Shown here: positions 58,201 to 64,000 of the stretch, piece by piece | Layout of the letters: each line of letters begins with the position of its first letter | Numbering within the stretch: position 1 is the first letter of the stretch | NCBI GenBank assembly: GCA_038501625.1 | Contig: JAZAYU010000707.1 | Location: 111,495-175,494, forward strand | DNA length: 64,000 bases | Source: Corbicula japonica | Taxonomy: Eukaryota; Mollusca; Bivalvia; Venerida; Cyrenidae | Direction: 5' to 3' | The notes under the pieces: model-generated | Told to the model about the DNA's origin: nothing | Databases searched by the model: none | The model's input: only the letters and a program-made list of their open reading frames with translations | Program-made: the position numbers and the translations under genes

Positions 58201-61172
58201 TACCATGTGAGCAGTACACTCATTAGTATACATGTTCCGTCCAACTGTTTATACGTTCGGAAAATTCGTCATCTTTTGTAGTTAATTCATCAGTATATTC
58301 TCTCATATTGTTTGTACGTTCGAAAAATTCGTCATCTATTGTAGTACTTACAGCATTGCATGCAGTAGTTACAATGTACATGTATTTACATTAGAAAAAC
58401 ATTCTACATGTATTTTTGTCATCTTCTTTGCGTTCAATTTCCAGCATTGTTTGCAGTAGTAACAGTATTATGTTAAGTAGCAACATTATTCCGTGCAGAA
58501 GATACAATATTATGTAATGCAGTTACACTTTTACGTTCGGTAGAAACATTTTATAAAGTGTTAGCATTTTTTCGTGATATTAACATCATTTTGTGAAGAA
58601 ATAATAATTTTGTGTAAGGTACACTATTATGTGCAAATAATACTCATTACGTGAACTTGTAACATCTTTAGGCCATATCGTTTTACTATTACGTGCATTA
58701 GCAACATATTAACGTACAATTCTTATGTCATTGTCTCCAGTATTAATTTTTTGAGCAGTTGCAACATCTTTATATAGAAGAAAAAGGATCTTGAGGTACT
58801 TACACTATTACGTGCAGTAGGAAAATCATTCCGTGCAGTACTAACTTCGTTATGTGCATTAGTTAATAAAAAATCTGCCGTTATGTGCATTAGTTAATAA
58901 AAAATCTGCACTCTTCCCATCGTCCAGTGAATTTGACATCATTTGTTGTACACATTTTAAGTGCTGTATATACATCTCAATGCTGTACATTTCCTGGTGT
59001 CCGTGGAAAATGTCCACCGATTAAAAATCCACAGAACGAAAAAAACTTTAGTACCGAGCGTAATGCACATACCGCACGTGAATAAATGAGGCACGCCAGG
59101 GGAGAAGGTACCTTCGGGCATTTGACGTGAATCATTGAAACGACGTCATAAAGTTGAACAGATTGCATTAATTTTTATGCAATTCGCGGTAAAAATATCA
59201 TTTTATTGACGTCAAAATGTGTAATAAAATCACTGTTTTGTTATGAGAAAATAATAGAAATTTGAAAGTTCTTTCTAAATATAGTAACAACAAAAATGAC
59301 ATAAAATGACCGAAGGTACCTTTTCCCGCGGCGTGCCTCAAATGTTGACAAAAAAAAGTGAAATATGCATGTCAGGAATAGCCACATCCAGCATACACAG
59401 CCTTCACACACAGCCAAAAATGTAGAGAGGAGAGAGCATGATATTACAGTAGTAAGTTATAAAATAGACGCAACAAACAATTAATGAAGCAAAGCCAAAT
59501 GTGTGGGTACTCAATGACATTACCGAGACCAGAGTAATTGGAGTTAAATAAGCAAGAACATGATGACAGGAATAAAAGAATCAAATCGAGCTTCTAGGTC
59601 CTAGAAAAGGAGTTTGAATATTGCTCGGTTGAATGAGGCTGCTTTCAATATACATGTAATATGAAACTAGCCTTAAAATAATGACATTTCACAATTTTAA
59701 AAATGCTTACAAATGAGAAAACATCAGACATGTCAGATACGAGTACATGTACAAATACAAAATAATAAATCCAACAACCAGTACAGATTTACAATAAAAG
59801 GTAATAAATTATGCAAAGATGAGCAAATAGAACAACAAAAAACGTCTTCAAAACATTTTAAAGAGAAAGTTGAAGTGAATACCCCGCTGGCAGCACATTC
59901 ATAACACAGACCGAGATCAATATCTTATCCAGCCAGACAAATACAACATCAGGCTTCGTCAACTTGTTTTTGTTGACTTTTTTAAATTGACATTTCTATC
60001 AATATAGTTTTATATGTAGTTACAAAACCAAAGCAAAAGTCATACATGTATATATATTGAGTGCCAATGAAAACGCAACACTTTCTTTTTTTAATATTTT
60101 TGATGTGTGTAAAGGTTTAATAAATTGGCAAAGGAAGACTGACGTGTTTTAAAATCAATAAGTAGTCGTTTGGCCAAGCGAGTAATTGTCGACAGTCAAC
60201 AATGCATCTGACGAGCGATTTCGCGTCGAGACATCACCCCTTGCATCATGCCCAAAACCTCATATCGCTGGTTGTCTAAAAGCCTAGGCATTATTACATT
60301 TGCATAGAGTGAAACTTGAAAACTGAATATAGAATGTGTGTGGCCTTAAGAAAGGGTTAACAAATGGACTTGTTTTGAGGTTATTCATGCATGTCTACTT
60401 GCCAAAATGAACATGTCATGCGTTGGTACGGGGTTACAGTATGAGAGAAAGTTTTAAAATATCAGCGGACCATTGATGTACCGATTGGTTACTCATTGAC
60501 TTTTAACACAATTTATTAAACTTTTAACGCACATCAAAAATTATCAAAACATAAAGTGTCGCGTTTTCATAGGCAGTCAGTTTAATTTAACCTTTGGAAC
60601 TATAAGCAATCGATATTATGCGTGACTGTGCATATTCCATTTTGTGTTGCTTTGTTTAGCCTTTGGCGTTCTCTATAATATGCAGGATTTTTATTCTCAA
60701 TCTCCATGTCAAATTTTTTTATTCGGTGCAGTTCCGCCGTTTTTTTTCATCTTTAAGGGGATATTTTTTATATGGGGATCACACGCCGCTGTACATGGAA
60801 AAGTATTAATCTGAAAATACCACATCGAAGGTTCCATGTTCACCGCCATATGCATACCTTCGTTTGGGATGGATCAAAATTGTACTGTTTACTGGTGTAA
60901 TATGCACTTCCATTTCTGCCCATGAACGGGTTTAATCAAACCGAGCCTGCAATATTTTCATATTTGTCGTGTTCGGTGGCTTTCCAAATTTCTTTTTCAT
61001 CTATTTTAAAACAATATTTAATGAACATCAATCACGCTAACTATAATGAAAGTTTAGTAGTTAATTTTAATCCAATATTGACGAGGTTTTAATTTCAATA
61101 AGCAACAAAAAGGAAAAAAAGTTTCTTACCATTGAGGAAAATAAGAAGAATAAGATATTTTGCAAATCCCAT
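48964..61172 (-). CDS. Secreted mucin-like protein with PAN/apple-like C-terminus
   Basis: Three exons in transcript order: 61172-61130, 51540-49576 and 49211-48964. Splice phases are all 1, and the lengths (43, 1965, 248) total 752 codons including stop. The product is a signal peptide, about 650 residues of Ser/Thr/Ala/Pro repeats built on an 11-residue unit, and a Cys-containing PAN-like domain. Such proteins are typical of heavily O-glycosylated mucus or shell/matrix secretions in molluscs; this is inference from composition. Intron 1 is 9.6 kb and full of repeats, so the first exon is easily missed. Confidence 0.8.
49576..51540 (-). CDS. Mucin repeat exon
   Basis: Acceptor TTTATAG|GGTGCG, donor AACAG|GTAATT, 1965 nt, phase 1/1, no stop. 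It encodes CVAPAPTSTTALTTT and then dozens of 11-residue repeats of the type EPTTTSTTSTA, with Thr about half of all residues. Tracts near 51240-51400 diverge (SLFNISSFNMSLCNISTTST) and contain possible N-glycosylation sites (NIS, NMS). The opposite strand is also open for over 1.2 kb as Val/Asp repeats, a mirror artefact of the 33-bp unit. No ATG occurs at the 5' end of the exon; the start is in the signal-peptide exon. Confidence 0.9.
50020..51050. repeat. 495-bp higher-order repeat within the mucin exon (15 x 33 bp)
   Basis: The block containing CCGCAGTAAATGATGTTGAA begins at 50281 and again at 50776, exactly 495 bp apart, and flanking variant units recur in the same order. Upstream of this the offset becomes 483 bp because of a 12-bp in-frame deletion near 50210. 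Confidence 0.9.
51621..52774 (-). mobile_element. R2 retroelement, 5'-truncated copy with intact C-terminal coding frame
   Basis: A 210-codon frame (52774-52142, stop included) is open from an upstream stop at 52775-52777. It reads PKELQLNKANTSEKQANFLD, TKIYDKRDDFNFNIVNFPFL, DVPRATSYGVYISQLVRFSR, KQGYRYHKLRKTFCKFYRRY, then QQGISQPVFYGDLIYKL and NPSTVDHYAYLFGCTTVAGV. The LDL...K-Y-K...P...Y-x-x-S-Q-x-x-R-x-x-R layout is like the region just after the catalytic core of Penelope-like and related reverse transcriptases. The family call is tentative. About 520 bp of conserved 3' non-coding sequence follows, ending GATATGCATATATTACC. Confidence 0.75.
53171..53846 (-). mobile_element. R2 retroelement, second copy
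   Basis: Nearly identical to 51621-52320, including the end of the coding frame and the whole 3' tail. It lacks about 15 nt (GACCAGAGCAACTGG region) and breaks off at 53846. The coding part keeps only about the last 50 codons. Confidence 0.85.
55890..56040 (-). mobile_element. R2 tail fragment
   Basis: Contains AGGGTTACCGCCTTGGAACG, GGTTCTAGGGTGACCCAACC and TCACACTTGCCCCAACAGGT. Only the middle of the 3' tail is present. Confidence 0.75.
57152..57370. mobile_element. MITE with about 45-bp terminal inverted repeats and CGCGAAA words
   Basis: The left end ATTACTGTTGTATCATTTAT, followed by TTTCGCGAGCATTAATTTTC, is mirrored at the right by CGCGAAATATAAAGATACCA and CAGTAGT. No coding capacity. 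Confidence 0.75.
58248..58350. repeat. Direct duplication of about 36 bp
   Basis: GTTTATACGTTCGGAAAATT and GTTTGTACGTTCGAAAAATT, each followed by CGTCATCTWTTGTAGT, about 68 bp apart. Confidence 0.75.
58380..58915. repeat. Decayed minisatellite with ATTACGTGCAGTAGCAACAT-like unit
   Basis: Variants of ATTATGTGCA, TTCCGTGCAG, TACGTGCATT and AGCAACAT recur every 20-30 bp. The end (58858-58911) is a recent 28-bp duplication of TGTGCATTAGTTAATAAAAA. Confidence 0.65.
59355..59640 (-). mobile_element. R2 tail with internal deletion
   Basis: It starts GTGAAATATGCATGTCAGGA and reaches AGACGCAACAAACAATTAAT. It then jumps to CAAAGCCAAATGTGTGGGTA and AAATCGAGCTTCTAGGTCC. The AGAACC...AGCATTG middle section is missing. 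Confidence 0.75.
60058..60579. mobile_element. Non-autonomous DNA element with about 65-bp terminal inverted repeats
   Basis: Left TGAGTGCCAATGAAAACGCA, continuing ACACTTTCTTTTTTTAATAT and GATGTGTGTAAAGGTTTAAT. The right end read in reverse is TGACTGCCTATGAAAACGCG, ACACTTTATGTTTTGATAAT and GATGTGCGTTAAAAGTTTAA. The interior has no open frame. One end of a related copy lies at 35868. Confidence 0.8.
60655..61010 (-). mobile_element. Element R1, long copy 2
   Basis: It aligns in order with 40545-40945 (CCTTTGGCGTTCTCTATAAT, ACACGCCGCTGTACATGGAA, TTCGTTTGGGATGGATCAAA, CCGAGCCTGCAATATTTTCA). The hairpin and GAGCGCAACTC section around 60900 is deleted. It ends 120 bp from the mucin signal-peptide exon. 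Confidence 0.8.
61130..61172 (-). CDS. Signal-peptide exon of the mucin gene
   Basis: ATG at 61172, 14 codons (MGFAKYLILLIFLN) plus one base, strong donor G|GTAAGA. It joins in phase to CVAPAPTSTT of the repeat exon, giving a typical cleavable signal peptide ending near NGC/VAP. It is 43 nt and below normal ORF cut-offs. The link rests on phase, orientation, order and composition; no transcript is available. Confidence 0.7.
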
Positions 61173-61224
61173 ATTCGAATGTTTCTAATAGCTTAGCGCA
61201 AAGATTGGTATAAGTAACATTAAT

Positions 61225-61230
61225 TTTATA
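61225..61230 (-). promoter_or_regulatory. Candidate TATA box of the mucin gene
   Basis: TATAAA on the minus strand, 53 bp upstream of the ATG, which would leave a short 5' UTR. TATA-like words are frequent in this AT-rich sequence. Confidence 0.3.
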
Positions 61231-62410
61231 AAATCAAATATTTGCTAACACCTTATTAAATTTAAATCGTTAAAACAAATATAATTGATGATGATAATGA
61301 AAGTTATTTCCTAATGTTTTTTTTGTTTTTTTTTTATTTTGAATGGGATAAAGTAATAACGACGCTATGTTACTATCAACAATTTTAGATGGCTCGTGTT
61401 GTCTAAAGCTGCCCATTCACAGTACAGAGTGGAATACTATACTGTCTCAGATGTGGTAAATATTAACTGTACAACTATGTTATGCTTATGAACGACTGAA
61501 CATGGCCGAATTTGCCAAATGTTTATATTCTGTACATTGTTCTATTCTGAGTGAATGTTTGTAAAAGTGCATGTTAACAGTGAAATATGCATAATCATTA
61601 ATGGCTACATCCAGCAGACACAGCATCCCGACACATCAAAAAGAAAAGAATGGAAGAGAGCATGGATAGACAAAACGAACGCCACAGACATCTAACGAAA
61701 GTTTAAACCAAAGGGGTTCTCAGTACGGTAAGTGGCAAAACAATTTGCCACTATGGGTTTAAACCTCGATCTTAGGTGCTCCAACCTCAGGCTTGTCCCA
61801 ATGTTACGCCATACTAACGTCGGCTTTAATAGTGTTATATCGTTCCGTGACTGTGTAACGATTTACATTGTTTCCAGAATGGAAATCGCCACGTTTACTT
61901 TCAAGACCTTTGAGAGAACACGCCGATTGGTAGCTGACATTTAAAGGTTTTTTTCTTATACATGTTGTCTCTCTCGCAAGAAAAACAACTGCTAAGAATA
62001 ATTTTATACGCGTTAAATTATTGCAGTGTTATTTAGTTGTTAGAATTTAACTTAAAGTTTGTTATAAAAATATTTTTGCCATATATAATCCTGATAATAA
62101 GTTATGAAAAAAGTATTTTCAATTTCTTGTTTATTCTAGTGTGCTATGAATCTGGTCAGATCAATTTGCAATAATAAACACTTCTGCGTAAGTTTGCATG
62201 ACACATTTTGGTATATGGAAACACTAATTCATATTCTCGTCCTTATACGTAACTGGGTACCTTTAAAATATTTGTTACATAATTTGTATACATGTACAAG
62301 TAAAAGAATTCGTCGACTATCAAATAAACGTTTGCTAAAATGAAATAATACAAGACAGAATGAAAGAAAACATGGTTGAATTTATTTATATTTTTTCTAG
62401 GAGAAATGCT
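61231..62410. other. Upstream of the mucin gene
   Basis: Apart from an R2 tail (61578-61800) the stretch is AT-rich and without recognisable exons. Confidence 0.5.
61578..61800 (-). mobile_element. R2 tail, most diverged copy
   Basis: GTGAAATATGCATAATCATT, CAGTACGGTAAGTGGCAAAA and CACTATGGGTTTAAACCTCG follow the R2 order with many substitutions. Confidence 0.65.
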
Positions 62411-63315
62411 ATCCCAGTAAACACCCGACGTCGGAACGACGTTGGATTAAGGTTGGATTTTGGTCGCAACGTCGGTGACCTAAATAAAACTTTAATCCGA
62501 CGTCGAAAATGCGACGTCGTTTAGACGTCGGAAAATAACGTCGGATAGACGTCGGTTTTTGGTCGGATATTTGACTTCTAAATCCACAAGGAAAAATTTT
62601 TTTCGAATAACTATGTTTTCCCAATTTTTCTATAAAAATCCATAAATTAAATTTTAAAAAAATACAAAGAAATGTATTTCTTATTTTTGAATGGTTTGCT
62701 GTTCAATGGAAGGAATATTATCGAATATTAACCTGTGCAATCGAATCTAAATAAAAACAATCCGCGCCATTTTGAACAAAGAAACAAAGAACAAAGACAA
62801 AGTCGCCAAAACAACCACAAAAGGGGAAAAGATTATTTTATATTTGCCAAAGAAGAAGGATTAAGCAAGTATGTTTTTTCGTATTCGTAGTTTGATGTTA
62901 AATTCTAGTTTTTGCCTAAATCTGGTTGAGATTCATGCCCACCAATGTGTTAGACACGTGGAGTTGTTTTCATGAAATACGTTTCGTCCCAAACGTCCCG
63001 CTACTGAACTATTCTTATGATACAGAGCTCATGAAACACATAACTTTTATATGAGCGGTTTAGAGATGTATCCAAAACACATTGATGGTATTTTTAAATA
63101 GTGTTATTACACTGATAGTAATAAAAGAAAGAGGGAAGAGGTTCGATTTCGATGCTGGTCGGAATTTGGTTGGATTTTGGTCGAAACCCGGCGTCAATCC
63201 GACGTCGGGAAATGACGTCTAAAAAACTTTCATTTCCAACCAAAATCAAACGTTGACCGACGTCGGGGTCTGACGTCAATCCAACGTCCTTTCGACGTCA
63301 AATGTTTCCTGGGAT
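62411..63315. mobile_element. DNA transposon derivative with ACGTC-rich ends
   Basis: The left end ATCCCAGTAAACACCCGACG is mirrored by the right end CGACGTCAAATGTTTCCTGG-GAT. Subterminal blocks of about 180 bp at each side are packed with GACGTCGG, ACGTCG and GGTTGGATTTTGGTCG words. The middle (about 62600-63100) is AT-rich with no transposase frame. Non-autonomous, about 0.9 kb. Confidence 0.8.
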
Positions 63316-64000
63316 GAAAACGAATAATATGAAATAAATGATTGTTCAAAGTCATTTTCTGATTTTTTTTGCGTTTCATGCAGACAAGTTACAAAATTGA
63401 TATATTCCTAACTTATTTGAAGAATAAAATTAAATTTATCGATTATAAGAAATTTAGTTGAATGTAATTATATAAGTTATTTAATTTAAGCCATTTCAAT
63501 GATTTGTCCTGCCTGAATATATTTAATTGGCAAATTCATCTCTTAATACTGTAGATAATCATAAAATCTTCCCAAATATAGTAACAACAAAATTTCAAAA
63601 CTATCACCAAAGGCACCTTCAGTGCTCCATATACACACGTGAATTTATTTTGGTATCACCTATTTCGCGAAGAAAAAAATACCAATCGCTGAAGAAATTC
63701 GCGGTGCTAGAAATAATTAGTGGATTATTTTACATTTTGTACAGAAATTTTAAAAAGTTCATAAAATTTCGCGAAGGATCGAAAAGCGTTCATTTTGAGG
63801 AATTATCAATCCAAAATCTACGAAATAAATCGATTTCACATCGCTCGTTAGCGGAATTTCCTATGTTTAAACATAAGTATTATATCATCAAGCATAAAGC
63901 AGACGATGTTTTTCCTATTCTTGATAAATTCCTGTCTATACCATTTTAACACTTATAACATACAAATACCTTAAAGCAATTACCAGTTTCATACAACTCT
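63316..64000 (+). other. Unassigned, with one 140-codon frame
   Basis: A frame from about 63527 to a TAA at 63947-63949 starts at TTG and not ATG. It encodes a Lys/Phe/Ile-rich sequence (FILVSPISRRKKYQSLKKFA). I do not recognise it and see no splice sites that fit. It could be a transposon fragment or chance in AT-rich DNA. Confidence 0.3.

Larger units (their letters stand above)
51541..61129. other. Mucin intron 1, a repeat-rich insertion zone
   Basis: It contains R2 retroelement copies at 51621-52774, 53171-53846, 55890-56040 and 59355-59640, a MITE at 57152-57370, a decayed minisatellite at 58380-58915, a TIR element at 60058-60579 and an R1 copy at 60655-61010. All R2 copies are in the gene's orientation. 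The rest is AT-rich without exons I can support. Confidence 0.7.

Overview
The window looks like AT-rich animal nuclear DNA, most likely from a bivalve mollusc. The basis is small exons with GT/AG introns, TSP1, SRCR and PAN domain genes, many short interspersed and foldback elements, long simple repeats, and a retroelement tail of a type I associate with bivalves. The phylum is inferred and was not tested. I see no bacterial features, CRISPR array or convincing rRNA.

Three protein-coding genes can be rebuilt exon by exon; every junction I use is phase-consistent. (1) Plus strand, 10282-27395: one multidomain gene with a SET8-like SET domain, an array of duplicated 69-nt cassette exons, two BRCT domains, two C2H2/C2HC-like zinc fingers, a tyrosine-recombinase-like domain with R, R, H and Y in place, acidic linkers and a C-terminal SANT/Myb-like domain. 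The minimal spliced ORF is 1145 codons and each included cassette would add 23. (2) Minus strand, 44309-32789: a predicted type II membrane protein with a tyrosine-bearing cytoplasmic tail, one membrane span, three intact TSP1 repeats and one SRCR domain (451 codons). It also carries a fourth TSP1 exon broken by an in-frame stop. (3) Minus strand, 61172-48964: a secreted mucin-like protein of 751 codons with a signal-peptide exon, one large Ser/Thr/Pro repeat exon and a PAN/apple-like last exon. A 9.6-kb intron separates its first two exons.

Layout: 1-1.5 kb nothing recognised; 1.47-2.63 kb a giant perfect CTGT/CTAT microsatellite; 2.6-10.3 kb intergenic with repeat relics; 10.3-27.4 kb gene 1, with a LINE fragment in intron 2; 27.4-32.8 kb intergenic with ATT and GAT/GAA arrays; 32.8-44.3 kb gene 2; 44.3-49 kb intergenic with a promoter-proximal minisatellite and three hairpin elements; 49-61.2 kb gene 3, whose long intron holds repeated copies of one retroelement tail; 61.2-64 kb a DNA element with ACGTC-rich ends and unassigned sequence.

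The most unusual object is gene 1, which joins a histone-methyltransferase-like domain, BRCT modules and a transposase-type recombinase, with a cassette-exon array that appears to have grown from the 5' half of the first BRCT exon. Expression, splicing and function cannot be judged from DNA alone.
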